Part shown: positions 27,486-36,724 of the stretch, one piece after another
Numbering within the stretch: position 1 is the stretch's first letter
Layout: every line of letters begins with the position of its first letter
DNA from: Novosphingobium fluoreni
Lineage (GTDB): Bacteria > Pseudomonadota > Alphaproteobacteria > Sphingomonadales > Sphingomonadaceae
Direction: 5' to 3'
Assembly: GCF_014196615.1 (NCBI RefSeq)
Contig: NZ_JACIDY010000006.1
Location: 1 to 64,000, forward strand
DNA length: 64,000 nt
Position numbers and translations under genes: made by a program
Notes under the pieces: model-generated
What the model was told of the DNA's origin: nothing
Databases searched by the model: none
Seen by the model: the letters and a program-made list of their open reading frames with translations, nothing else

Positions 27486-28207
27486 GCGCGCCGCTCGCCA
27501 GCGACACCGCGATGGTCCTTGCCGCCGGGATCGGCAAGCGGATGCGTCCGCTGACCGCGACGCAGCCCAAGCCTCTGGTGCGCGTCGCCGGCAAACCGCT
27601 GATCGACTATGCGCTGGATCAACTGGGCGCGGCTGGTGTGAGCAAGGCGGTGGTCAACGTCCACTACCTGGCGGATGCGCTGGAAGCCCATCTACGCGGC
27701 CGCCGGAGCAAGGCTCCGACCACGATCGTCTCGGATGAGCGCGAACTGCTGCTGGAAACCGGCGGCGGCATGGTGAATGCCAAGGAGATGCTGCCCGATC
27801 CCTTTTTCGCGCTGAACAGCGACAACATCTGGGTTGATGGGCCGCGCAACGCCTTCACCGAGCTCTCCGCCGCCTGGGATGCCGAGCGGATGGACGCGCT
27901 GCTGCTGCTGGTGCCGCATGCGCGCGCGCTGAACTACAAGGGCAAGGGCGATTTCCACTTGGACGGCATGGGCCGGGTTGCGCGGCGTCGTTCGGGGCGG
28001 ATCGCGCCGTTCATTTACTCGGGCATCCAGTTGGTCTCGCATCGGCTGTTGAGGGATGCGCCGGAGGGCGCATTCTCCACCAATGTCCTGTGGAATCGCG
28101 CGATCGAGGAAGGGCGGCTCTACGGGGTGTCGCATACCGGTGTGTGGTTCGAAGTGGGTGATCCAGGCGCGATTGCTCCGACCGAGGCGTGGCTGACGCG
28201 TGCGTGA
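27482..28207 (+). CDS. murU: N-acetylmuramate-1-phosphate uridylyltransferase MurU-like
   Basis: A 241-residue nucleotidyltransferase. MVLAAGIGKRMRPLT (11-25) is the nucleotide-binding signature with the catalytic Lys/Arg, QPKPLVRVAGKPLI follows, and NSDNIW gives the metal-binding Asp. Together with AmgK it would make UDP-MurNAc from recovered MurNAc, bypassing de novo synthesis. The start overlaps the amgK stop (ATGA). A mannose-1-phosphate guanylyltransferase role cannot be excluded by sequence alone, but the pairing argues for MurU. Confidence 0.9.
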   Translation: MSAPLASDTAMVLAAGIGKRMRPLTATQPKPLVRVAGKPLIDYALDQLGAAGVSKAVVNVHYLADALEAHLRGRRSKAPTTIVSDERELLLETGGGMVNAKEMLPDPFFALNSDNIWVDGPRNAFTELSAAWDAERMDALLLLVPHARALNYKGKGDFHLDGMGRVARRRSGRIAPFIYSGIQLVSHRLLRDAPEGAFSTNVLWNRAIEEGRLYGVSHTGVWFEVGDPGAIAPTEAWLTRA

Positions 28208-28259
28208 TCGCTTTTGATCAGTTGGATTGGCCCGATGTCACGGATGACCACGATCGGCA

Positions 28260-31200
28260 TTGAGCCCGGTACGGGGCTGGTTTTTGCCTGATCGCGGCGC
28301 GCCCCAGATATATTCCATCGCGGCGCATCGCGGCTTTGCCGATGCGCTCGTCGCTGGCCTTGTGCCGCGCTACGCAGAGCCCGATTTCGGCCTAGCGCGC
28401 CTGACCTTGCTGCTGCCCAGTCGCCGCGCGGTGCGCACGGTGACCGAGGCGATGATCCGGCACTCCGGCGCGGGAATGCTGCTGCCGCGCATGGCGGTGG
28501 TGGGGGATATCGATCTGGACGAGACGCTGGGCCCGCTGCTCGATCCCCTGGGCGCGGCCGATGTTCCGCCCGCCGCCGATCCGACGCGCCGCTGGCTCCG
28601 CCTGGCCGATCACTTGCGCACCGTGGAGGGCGATGCTGCGGGCGAGGGGCCGGCGTTGCTGCGCCGCGCGTTCGAGATCGGGCGGACGATGGATCGTCTG
28701 GCCGTGGAAGGCATCGCGCCGGTCGATCTCATGTCGGATGAGGTTATCGGCATCGTCGGCGAACTGGCCGAGCATTGGCGCGATGCCACGCGCACGTTCC
28801 TGATGGTGCAGCAATACTGGATCGCCGATCTCGCCGCGCGGGGCGAAGTGGACGGGCCGGAGCGGCGCAATCGCTTGTTCGACCATGCTGCCCTGCGCTG
28901 GAGCGGGGCCGCCCCGGCCAGCCCGATCGTGGCGGCGGGCGTCACCAGTGCCTCGCCCGCCCTGGCGCGGTTGCTGCGCGTGGTCTCTCAATTGCCGCGC
29001 GGTGCAGTGATTTTGCCGGACCTGGACCTTTCGCTAGACACGGAAGTCTGGGCAGCGTTGGGCACCGCCGGCAGTCCTGCCGAGCCGGGCGATCCGCCGT
29101 TCGGCCGGGGCGATGCCGTGGCGCATCCGCAGTATCATCTCAAGCTGCTGCTGAACCGCATGGGCATCGCGCGGGACGAGGTACAGCCCTGGCACCGTGC
29201 GGGCCTCGCCGCCGCGCCGCCAGAGCGCAGCAGGGCAATCTCCAACTTGTTCCTGCCCGCGGAGCCATCAGCGCGTTGGAACCGCCTTGAGGCGAAAGAG
29301 CGACGCCTGGCTGGGGTTCGGCTAATGGAAAGCGCTACTCCCGCGGGTGAGGCAAGCGCGATCGCCGTGTTGATCCGGGAAGCTCTGGAAGTGCCCGAGC
29401 GGCGCGTTGCGCTGATCACGCCGGACCGTAACCTGGCAGGCCGCATCGTCGCGCAACTGGCGCGGTGGGGCATTGTCGCGGACGATACGGCGGGCCGTCC
29501 CCTGCCCCAGACGGCGGCAGCGCGCGTGTTGCTGCTGCTGGCCGAAGTCATTGCCGAGCAGGCAGCACCGGTGCCGCTGATCGCCTTGCTGACGCATCCT
29601 CTGGTGGCTGCGGGGGAAGGGCGCGCAGCCTGGTTGGAGAATGCGCGGACGCTCGACCTCGCGCTCAGGGGGCCGCGTCCCGGACCGGGGCTCGCACCGC
29701 TGCGGGCCAAAGCCGAAGCATCCGATCTGCTCGCGTGGTGGGCGGGGGTGGAGGCCGTGCTTGCGCCGCTGATGGCACTGAGCGCGCAAACCCCGCTAGC
29801 CCAACTGATCGACGCGCTGGCCGCCGCCGGAGAAGCGCTTTGCGGTGAAGGCCTTTGGAGCCGCCCGGATGGCCGCGCCTTGGCGCAATTCGTGGAGGAA
29901 CTGCGCGAGGCGGCGCGGCAGGTCAACACGCGCCTCGATCCGGCGGACGTCCATTCGGTGCTGCGCGATGCGATGGACCGCGTTTCGGTCAGGCCGCCAT
30001 GGGGCGGTCATCCCCGCGTTTCGATCTATGGCCTGTTGGAAGCGCGCATGAGCCGCGCCGATCTGGTCATCTGCGGCGGGCTGGTAGAGGGCATCTGGCC
30101 TGCGAGCCCCACGCCCGACGCGTTGCTACCGCCTGCGCTGCTGCGCGCGCTGGGCGTGCCAGGCGCCGATTTTCGCATCGGCCTGTCCGCCCACGACCTT
30201 GCCGCCGCGCTGGGTGCGCCGGAAGTGGTGCTGAGCTGGGCGCGGCGGGACGAGGGTTCGCCGGTCATCCCCTCGCGCTTCGTGCTGCGCGTGAAAGCCA
30301 TGCTGGGCGACAAGGCGGCGCGGGATATGGCCGAGCAGGATGCCGTCCGGTTGGCCCGCATGCTGGATGATCCACCACCGGCGCCGCCCTATCCCCGGCC
30401 GCAGCCGATGCCCGATGATGTGCAGCGCAAGGTGGCGCTTTCCGTCACCGGGCTCGATCGACTGCGCGGCGATCCTTACCAGTTCTACGCCAACGCGATC
30501 CTGCGGCTGCGGTCGCTGGACGGCCTGGATGCAGAGCCCAGCGCTGCCTGGAAGGGAACGGCGGTGCACGCCATTCTCGATCGCTGGCACAAGGCGGGCG
30601 AGCCGGCCGGGATGCTGCGCGTCACCGCCGAGACCGTGATGGACGAGATGAGCGCGCACCCCTTGATGCGCGCCCTGTGGCGGCCGCGCCTGCTGGCCGG
30701 GCTCGACTGGATCGGCGAAGAGATCGCCAGCCAGCGCGGCGAAGGGCGCGTGGGCCTGGCCACCGAGGCGGATGGCGCGATCGACTGGCGCGGCGTGCGG
30801 CTTCATGGCCGGGCCGACCGGATCGACCGTTGCGCCGATGGCAGCCTGGCGGTGGTAGATTACAAGACCGGCCAGCCGCCCTCCGCCCGCCGCGTGGAGG
30901 AGGGGTTCGCGCTGCAGTTGGGGCTGATCGGCCTGATCGCCAGCCGGGGTGGCTTCAAGGACATCGCGGGCGAGGCGGAGCGTTTCGAATACTGGTCACT
31001 CGCCAAGCGCCCGGGGCAGGATCGCTTCGGTTACTGGGCGGAGCCGGTGCTGGAAGGCACGAAGAAGTCTGGCATCCCGCGCGATCGTTTCCTGGCCGAA
31101 ACTGCGCGGTATCTCGATGACGCACTGGACCGCTGGATCTTGGGTGACGAGCCGTTCACCGCGCGGCTCAATCCCGACCTTCCCGGCTATGCCGACTACG

Positions 31201-31265
31201 ATCAGCTGATGCGCCTGGACGAATGGATCGCGCAGCTGGGCAGCCGGACGCAGGACTCGGCATGA
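28260..31265 (+). CDS. addB: Double-strand-break repair protein AddB
   Basis: A roughly 1001-residue partner of AddA. The N-terminal part is helicase-like but lacks a clear Walker A, as in alphaproteobacterial AddB. The C-terminal domain is a PD-(D/E)XK nuclease with GRADRIDR and VVDYKTGQPP. Together AddAB resects broken DNA ends for RecA. No ATG is available near the N-terminus: a TTG at 28260 is used here, with a TTG at 28284 as the other option, and a stop at 28245 blocks any longer form. The usual start of homologues (IYSIAAHRGFADAL) begins about residue 17. Confidence 0.92.
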   Translation: MSPVRGWFLPDRGAPQIYSIAAHRGFADALVAGLVPRYAEPDFGLARLTLLLPSRRAVRTVTEAMIRHSGAGMLLPRMAVVGDIDLDETLGPLLDPLGAADVPPAADPTRRWLRLADHLRTVEGDAAGEGPALLRRAFEIGRTMDRLAVEGIAPVDLMSDEVIGIVGELAEHWRDATRTFLMVQQYWIADLAARGEVDGPERRNRLFDHAALRWSGAAPASPIVAAGVTSASPALARLLRVVSQLPRGAVILPDLDLSLDTEVWAALGTAGSPAEPGDPPFGRGDAVAHPQYHLKLLLNRMGIARDEVQPWHRAGLAAAPPERSRAISNLFLPAEPSARWNRLEAKERRLAGVRLMESATPAGEASAIAVLIREALEVPERRVALITPDRNLAGRIVAQLARWGIVADDTAGRPLPQTAAARVLLLLAEVIAEQAAPVPLIALLTHPLVAAGEGRAAWLENARTLDLALRGPRPGPGLAPLRAKAEASDLLAWWAGVEAVLAPLMALSAQTPLAQLIDALAAAGEALCGEGLWSRPDGRALAQFVEELREAARQVNTRLDPADVHSVLRDAMDRVSVRPPWGGHPRVSIYGLLEARMSRADLVICGGLVEGIWPASPTPDALLPPALLRALGVPGADFRIGLSAHDLAAALGAPEVVLSWARRDEGSPVIPSRFVLRVKAMLGDKAARDMAEQDAVRLARMLDDPPPAPPYPRPQPMPDDVQRKVALSVTGLDRLRGDPYQFYANAILRLRSLDGLDAEPSAAWKGTAVHAILDRWHKAGEPAGMLRVTAETVMDEMSAHPLMRALWRPRLLAGLDWIGEEIASQRGEGRVGLATEADGAIDWRGVRLHGRADRIDRCADGSLAVVDYKTGQPPSARRVEEGFALQLGLIGLIASRGGFKDIAGEAERFEYWSLAKRPGQDRFGYWAEPVLEGTKKSGIPRDRFLAETARYLDDALDRWILGDEPFTARLNPDLPGYADYDQLMRLDEWIAQLGSRTQDSA

Positions 31266-34200
31266 GCACGCCGCACAAGCTGCACGGCAGCCAGATGCTG
31301 GCGGTGGAGCCGCAGGACACGGTCTGGCTTTCGGCTTCGGCCGGAACCGGCAAGACGCAAGTGCTCTCATCACGCGTGCTGCGCCTGCTGCTGCAGCCGG
31401 GCGTCGACCCGTCGCAGATCCTGTGCCTCACTTTCACCAAGGCGGGTGCGACCGAGATGGCGGCGCGCATCAATGAGAAGCTGGCCCGCTGGGTCCGCCT
31501 CAGCGATACGGAGCTTGCAGCGGAACTGCAGGCGATCGGGGCGGATTTCCGGCCGGACGCATTGCGGCATGCGCGCACGTTGTTTGCCGCCGTTCTCGAT
31601 TCGCCGGGCGGGGGGCTGCGGATCGATACGATCCATGCATTCTCGCAGTGGTTGCTGGCGGCGTTTCCGCTGGAGTCCGGGTTGCTGCCCGGCACGCGGC
31701 CGATGGAGGATCGTGAGCGGGTCTTGCTCGCCCGGCAGGTCTTGGCCGACCTGCTGGTCAGTGCCGAGGCGGACCCGCTGGGTGATCCGCAACTGCTGAC
31801 CGCCGTGTCCGACCTCTCGCTGCGGTTGGGACCGGATGCGGTGCAAGCGTTCCTCCTGCGCTGCGCGTCGGCACGGGAGGCGTGGTTCGGGCCAGGCAGT
31901 TGGCAGGAGCCGATGCGGCCCCACGTGCTGCGGCTGCTGGGCCTGCCCGGCGATGCTGATGAAGACTGGCTGGCCGCCAAGCTGGGCGACGATGCCTTTG
32001 ATATTGCGTCCCTGCGGCAATGCCTGGACGTCAATCGCGGATGGAAGGCCGCGAAGGGCCAAAAGGCCGCCGAAGCCATCGGCGCATGGCTGGCGGGCTC
32101 CTTGACGCAGCGGCGTGAAGGTCTGGCTGCGCTGGCCGACGTGTTCCTCACCAAGAAGGGCGAGCCCCGCTCCACCACCTCGCTGGAAAAGCTGGATGCC
32201 GAGTACCCGACGTATTGCTCACGCGTGATCGCCGGTTTGGCGGAGGTCAGCCAGGCCGCGGCGATGCTCGATCTGGCGGAGCGGCTGGTGCCGGCGCTGC
32301 GCCTTGGCCGGGCTTTCGCGCTGGCCTGGGACGAGGCGAAGAAGCGTGAAGGGCTGATCGACTTCGACGACCAGATCCGCCAAGCCGCGGCGTTGCTGGG
32401 GCGGCGCGAACTGTCGGACTGGATACGCTACAAGCTGGACCGGCGCTTCGATCATATCCTGGTGGACGAAGCGCAGGACACCAACACGGCGCAGTGGGAC
32501 ATCGTCTTCGCCATGGCCGAGGAGTTCTGGGCGGGCGAGGGCCAGCGTGCCGATCGCCTGAGCACGCTGTTCGTAGTGGGAGATTACAAGCAGGCGATCT
32601 TCCGTTTCCAGGGCACCAGCCCCGAGAATTTCCGCCATGCCGCCGATCGCGTGCGTGCCACCATGCGCGCGGCGGCTTTGGATGGGGACTGGGAGCCGGA
32701 GGGCCGCCGTCCGCGCGAGCTGCAGGACCTGGGCCTTGATCGCAGCTTTCGCACGGCGCAAGTCGTGCTCGATTTCGTTGACAAGGCACTTCAGGCGATC
32801 GGGCACGACGGGGTGGGGCTGGACCGTCCAGCAGAGCGCCATGTCGGCCAGGACAGGCCCGGCGTGGTCACGCTATGGCAGCCGATCGGAGCCGCATCGG
32901 ACGAGCCGGAGGATGAGCCCGAGGAAGGCGCGGAGACGTGGCTTTCGCGCCCGGATCGGCAGCTGGCAGACCGGATCGCGCAGCAGGTGAAGGCATGGGT
33001 CGATCCTTCCGGGCCTGGCTTTCGCCTGCACAAGGATCGGCAGCGCCGGGCCGAAGCGGGCGACATCATGGTGCTGGTCCGCAAGCGCAAGGAACTGGCT
33101 GGGCTAATCGTGGCGCGGCTGCACGCCTTGGGCGTACCCGTGGCCGGCGTAGACCGCTTGCGGCTGGGTGCGCCGCTGGCCGTGAAGGACCTGGTGGCCG
33201 CGCTGCGCTTTGCCGCGCAACCGCTGGACGATCTCAACCTGGCGAATCTCCTGGTCTCTCCGTTGATGGGGTGGAGCCAGGAGATGCTGCTGGAGCACGG
33301 CTACCGCCCGCCTGGCCCACGCCGCGCGTTGTGGGCGCATCTGCGGGCCTCGCCCGATCCGCTCGTACGCGAGAGCGTGGCGCGGCTGTTCGGCCTGTTG
33401 GATCTGGCTGATTTCGAGCCGCCGCATGTGCTGTTGCAATGGCTGCTGTCCGGACCCTGGCAGGGGCGGCGCAAGCTGGTGGCGCGGCTGGGGGCGGAGG
33501 CCAACGATCCGATCGACGAACTTGTGAACGCCGCAATGGCCTACACCCTGACCGCCACCCCCAGCGTCGTGGGCTTCCTGGCGTGGTTCGATGCCGGCGA
33601 TGGCGAGTTGAAGCGCGAGGCGGATAACGCCACCGGGCTGGTGCGGGTGATGACCGTCCACGGGTCGAAGGGATTGCAGGCGCCGATCGTCATTCTGGCC
33701 GATGCCACCGGCAACCCGGACGAAAGCCGCGATCGCGGGCTGGACTTGCCCGATCCCTTCGATGCCGCCCGCTTGATCCCGCTGCCGCCGCTGCGCAAGG
33801 ACGAGAAGATCGGCCGGATCGCCGCCGAGCTTGAGCGTGTAAAGATCGCCGAGATGCAGGAGCATTGGCGGCTGCTCTACGTGGCCATGACCCGGGCGGA
33901 GGAAGCCCTGTTCATCGGCGGCGCGCTGGGCCCCAAGGACAAGGGCCAGGCCGCGCCGAACAGCTGGTATGCGCGGCTGGAGGCGCTGTATCCGGCGGAC
34001 GCCGCCGTGGCCGATCCGATCTGGGATAGCCGCCGGGATTGGGGCACGCCGCCGCAGCCCATGTCGTCGCAGCCCCACGGCGACTTTCCGCAGTTGCCTT
34101 TGCCCGATCCGGTGCCGCCGCTGTTGCTGCGCCCGCCGCCGGCAGAGCCTTTGCCGCCACGTCCGCTCGCCCCGTCTGCTTTGGGGGAAGAGGCCGCGCC

Positions 34201-34744
34201 CGATCCGCCACTGCCACCCGGAGCGGCGCTGGACGCGGCTCGCCGGGGCAGCCTGATGCATCGCCTGCTCGAACGGCTCCCCGAGATCGCGGTCGATCGG
34301 CAGGAGGCCGCGGCGATGCAGTGGCTTGAGCGCAATGCGGCGGAGTTCAGCGGGGAGGACCGCCAGGACATGGTCCGCGCAACGCTGGGCATCGTGGCGG
34401 ACCCGCAATGGGCGGCGCTGTTCGGCCCGAGCAGTCTGGCCGAAGTGCCGTTTTCCGCGATCGTCGGCGGGCAGGTGATTGCCGGAACCGTCGATCGTCT
34501 GCTGGTGGACGACAAGGCCATCCGCATCATCGACTACAAGACGGCGCGACGGCCGCCGGCGTCGTTGGATGACGTGCCCGTGGCGACCTTGCGACAAATG
34601 GCCGCCTATGCCGCCGCGCTGGCGGCGATCTATCCCGGGCGCACGGTGGAGGCGGCGGTGCTCTACACCGCTACGCCTCGCCTCATCGCCATTCCAGCGG
34701 ACTGGCTCGAAAGCCACAAGCCGGCCTTGGCGACATCGGAGTAA
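31262..34744 (+). CDS. addA: Double-strand-break repair helicase-nuclease AddA
   Basis: A 1160-residue UvrD/RecB-type helicase with C-terminal nuclease. Walker A is SASAGTGKT (24-32) and motif Ia lies in LTFTKAGATEMA. Motif II is LVDEAQDTN, motif V VHGSKGLQAPIV and motif VI VAMTRAEEAL. The nuclease signature is GTVDRLL followed by IIDYKTARRP near the end. The ATG at 31262 overlaps the addB stop (ATGA), which ties the two subunits together in translation. trxA follows after 78 bases. Confidence 0.96.
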   Translation: MSTPHKLHGSQMLAVEPQDTVWLSASAGTGKTQVLSSRVLRLLLQPGVDPSQILCLTFTKAGATEMAARINEKLARWVRLSDTELAAELQAIGADFRPDALRHARTLFAAVLDSPGGGLRIDTIHAFSQWLLAAFPLESGLLPGTRPMEDRERVLLARQVLADLLVSAEADPLGDPQLLTAVSDLSLRLGPDAVQAFLLRCASAREAWFGPGSWQEPMRPHVLRLLGLPGDADEDWLAAKLGDDAFDIASLRQCLDVNRGWKAAKGQKAAEAIGAWLAGSLTQRREGLAALADVFLTKKGEPRSTTSLEKLDAEYPTYCSRVIAGLAEVSQAAAMLDLAERLVPALRLGRAFALAWDEAKKREGLIDFDDQIRQAAALLGRRELSDWIRYKLDRRFDHILVDEAQDTNTAQWDIVFAMAEEFWAGEGQRADRLSTLFVVGDYKQAIFRFQGTSPENFRHAADRVRATMRAAALDGDWEPEGRRPRELQDLGLDRSFRTAQVVLDFVDKALQAIGHDGVGLDRPAERHVGQDRPGVVTLWQPIGAASDEPEDEPEEGAETWLSRPDRQLADRIAQQVKAWVDPSGPGFRLHKDRQRRAEAGDIMVLVRKRKELAGLIVARLHALGVPVAGVDRLRLGAPLAVKDLVAALRFAAQPLDDLNLANLLVSPLMGWSQEMLLEHGYRPPGPRRALWAHLRASPDPLVRESVARLFGLLDLADFEPPHVLLQWLLSGPWQGRRKLVARLGAEANDPIDELVNAAMAYTLTATPSVVGFLAWFDAGDGELKREADNATGLVRVMTVHGSKGLQAPIVILADATGNPDESRDRGLDLPDPFDAARLIPLPPLRKDEKIGRIAAELERVKIAEMQEHWRLLYVAMTRAEEALFIGGALGPKDKGQAAPNSWYARLEALYPADAAVADPIWDSRRDWGTPPQPMSSQPHGDFPQLPLPDPVPPLLLRPPPAEPLPPRPLAPSALGEEAAPDPPLPPGAALDAARRGSLMHRLLERLPEIAVDRQEAAAMQWLERNAAEFSGEDRQDMVRATLGIVADPQWAALFGPSSLAEVPFSAIVGGQVIAGTVDRLLVDDKAIRIIDYKTARRPPASLDDVPVATLRQMAAYAAALAAIYPGRTVEAAVLYTATPRLIAIPADWLESHKPALATSE

Positions 34745-34822
34745 AGGTTTAGCCGCGGCATCTTTGCCTCACGGCCGTTCGTTCCTAAATTGCTGCCCGA
34801 CATTTCTATTGGAGAACATACA

Positions 34823-35143
34823 ATGCCCACCGTTGCCGTGACCGACGACAGCTTCGAAGCCGACGTCCTGAAGTCCGACAAGCCCGTTCTGGTCGACTTC
34901 TGGGCGGAATGGTGCGGTCCGTGCAAGATGATTGGCCCGTCGCTGGAAGAGATCAGCGAGGAACTGGGCGACAAGGTGACGATCGCCAAGATGGACATCA
35001 TGGCCAACACCGACGTTCCGGGCCGCATCGGCGTGCAGTCGATCCCGCTGATGGTGCTGTTCAAGGATGGCAAGCCGGTCGCCCAAAAGCTTGGCGCTGC
35101 ACCCAAGAGCGCGCTGAAGGGCTGGCTGGAAAGCGAGCTTTAA
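34823..35143 (+). CDS. trxA: Thioredoxin
   Basis: A 106-residue thioredoxin with active site WCGPCK in VDFWAEWCGPCK and the cis-Pro segment SIPLMVLF. GGAGA at 34811-34815 sets the ATG at 34823 with a seven-base spacer. It reduces cytoplasmic disulfides and serves ribonucleotide reductase and peroxiredoxins. It is last in the plus-strand run and has its own terminator. The 78-base gap after addA could hold a separate promoter. Confidence 0.97.
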   Translation: MPTVAVTDDSFEADVLKSDKPVLVDFWAEWCGPCKMIGPSLEEISEELGDKVTIAKMDIMANTDVPGRIGVQSIPLMVLFKDGKPVAQKLGAAPKSALKGWLESEL

Positions 35144-35154
35144 GGTCTAAAACG

Positions 35155-35192
35155 ACACCCGTCTCCTCCGGTTACAAGGGGGCGGGTGTTCT
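35155..35192 (+). terminator. Terminator of trxA
   Basis: ACACCCG (35155-35161) pairs with CGGGTGT (35183-35189), with further pyrimidine/purine pairing inside (CCTCC with GGGGG), followed by TCTTG. It lies 12 bases past the trxA stop. Confidence 0.6.
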
Positions 35193-35284
35193 TGATTGCA
35201 TGCCGTGATTTAAGCCTGAACCCTGAACCTCTCCATTCCCACCGTCGCGAGAGTGACGAATTTAGGGATGTTCTTCTACCTTGG

Positions 35285-36112
35285 TCAGCTTCCCGGCAGG
35301 TTCGCCAAGCGCTCAGCCAGGTCGTCCCACAAGGCGGGCGTGGCCGCGCCGATCATGCCGCGCCGTTCCCACTCGTCCACCCGATAGGCGCTGCCGTCCG
35401 GCCGTGCGGCGCGACCGCCGGCCTCGTTGAGAAACAGGACACCGGCGGCATGATCCCAGGGCAAGGTGCGATTGAACACTGATACATCGTTGGTGCCCAG
35501 CACCAGCCGGGGATACTGCTCCGCCGCGCAACGCGGGATGTCCACCATGCGATAATGCGGCGCGATGTGTTCCAGTACCAGGGCTCGCTCGACCGGCTCC
35601 AGATAAACGGTGGAAAGCGCCACGACGGGCGGTTGTTCACCACTCGCCGCTGCAGTCATGCGTTCACCGTCGATGAACGCGCCGCCGCCCCGTGCGGCAT
35701 GGCAGAATCGGCCCGTCAGGCAATCCAGTATCCAGCCACCGATCGCCTGCCCGCTATCGGCCAGCGCCACCAACACTCCGAACGGAGGCTTGCCCGCCGC
35801 GAAGTTGTTGGTGCCGTCCAGCGGATCGATGATCCAGCACAGGCCATCGCGCAGTCGCTCGAACACGGCGGCGTCGGCGAAGGTCGCTTCCTCTCCGACC
35901 ACCTGCGCTTCGGGCAGCAAATCGGCGAGCATGCCGCTCAACAGCGTCTCGCTCTCGGTATCGGCGATGGTGACGACGTCGTCCGCTGCCTTGCTGATGA
36001 TCTGCCCCTCTGCCAGCGTGCGATAACGGGGCACGATCGCGGTTTGCGAGGCGTGGCGCATGATCGCCTCGACCTGGGCGGTGAAGGCTGGGGTGATATC
36101 GGGCTTGTTCAT
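35285..36112 (-). CDS. Inositol monophosphatase-family phosphatase
   Basis: A 275-residue Mg-dependent sugar/inositol phosphatase. DDVVTIADTESE, the metal-binding IIDPLDGTNNFAAG and the C-terminal DHAAGVLFLNEAGG are intact. The actual substrate is uncertain: inositol-1-phosphate, histidinol phosphate and 3',5'-bisphosphonucleotides are all used by relatives. The ATG at 36112 overlaps the stop of the upstream GST gene by four bases; a longer in-frame reading would add 72 residues with no domain. It is last in an argJ-GST-phosphatase operon. Confidence 0.88.
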   Translation of the reverse strand: MNKPDITPAFTAQVEAIMRHASQTAIVPRYRTLAEGQIISKAADDVVTIADTESETLLSGMLADLLPEAQVVGEEATFADAAVFERLRDGLCWIIDPLDGTNNFAAGKPPFGVLVALADSGQAIGGWILDCLTGRFCHAARGGGAFIDGERMTAAASGEQPPVVALSTVYLEPVERALVLEHIAPHYRMVDIPRCAAEQYPRLVLGTNDVSVFNRTLPWDHAAGVLFLNEAGGRAARPDGSAYRVDEWERRGMIGAATPALWDDLAERLANLPGS

Positions 36113-36720
36113 GTCAGCGGGATCGCCACTTGCGCGCGGAAGGCGGCTCGAATGCTCAGCCGTTGGTACCAGTCGGCGATCGCGGGAAACTCGGGGCGCT
36201 CGATCGGCAGGTTGAACCATGTGTAGGCATAGACGCCCATAGGGATATCGCCGATGCCGAAATCCGCGCCCGAAAGCCATGGCGTCTCGCCCAGATAGCG
36301 CTCCACGATGGCCAACAGCGGTAAACAATTGCCAACCGACGCAGCGATGCGGGCCGGGTCACGCTGATCCTCGGGCGTGCGCACCAGCTGCTTGAAGGCA
36401 TCGCGCTGCGCGTCCGCATACGTGAACTGCCAGTCCAGCCAGCGATCGGCGATGGCGCGCGTTGCAGCATCGGCGGGCCACCATCGGTCACCGCCGTACT
36501 CCGCCGCCAGATAGCGCAGGATCGCGTTCGATTCCCACAGCGTTACCTTGCCGTCCTCGATCGTGGGGATCAGCGCGTTCGGGTTCTTTGCGAGATAATT
36601 CGCATCCATCCCGAACGGACCGCCCACATCGATACGCTGAGAGTCCAAGCCGATCTCATCGGCCAGCCACGCGACTTTCTTGACGTTGTGCGAGTTCAGC
36701 CGGCCCCAGATCGTCAGCAT
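36109..36720 (-). CDS. Glutathione S-transferase family protein
   Basis: A 203-residue GST. The thioredoxin-fold N-terminal domain has GRLNSHNVKKVAW with S10 as the likely glutathione-activating residue, NPNALIPTIEDG with the cis-Pro, and WESNAILRYLA binding glutathione. The helical C-terminal domain follows. The start (MLTIWGRLNS) lies four bases after the argJ stop and the gene overlaps the phosphatase start, so it is in the operon. Substrate unknown; a yfcG-like disulfide reductase activity is possible. Confidence 0.9.
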   Translation of the reverse strand: MLTIWGRLNSHNVKKVAWLADEIGLDSQRIDVGGPFGMDANYLAKNPNALIPTIEDGKVTLWESNAILRYLAAEYGGDRWWPADAATRAIADRWLDWQFTYADAQRDAFKQLVRTPEDQRDPARIAASVGNCLPLLAIVERYLGETPWLSGADFGIGDIPMGVYAYTWFNLPIERPEFPAIADWYQRLSIRAAFRAQVAIPLT

Positions 36721-36724
36721 CGCG

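Noticed and set aside
33104..34717. A 537-codon antisense frame within addA
   Set aside because: Arg/Gln/Pro-rich with no signal or motif. The helicase motifs on the other strand explain the region.
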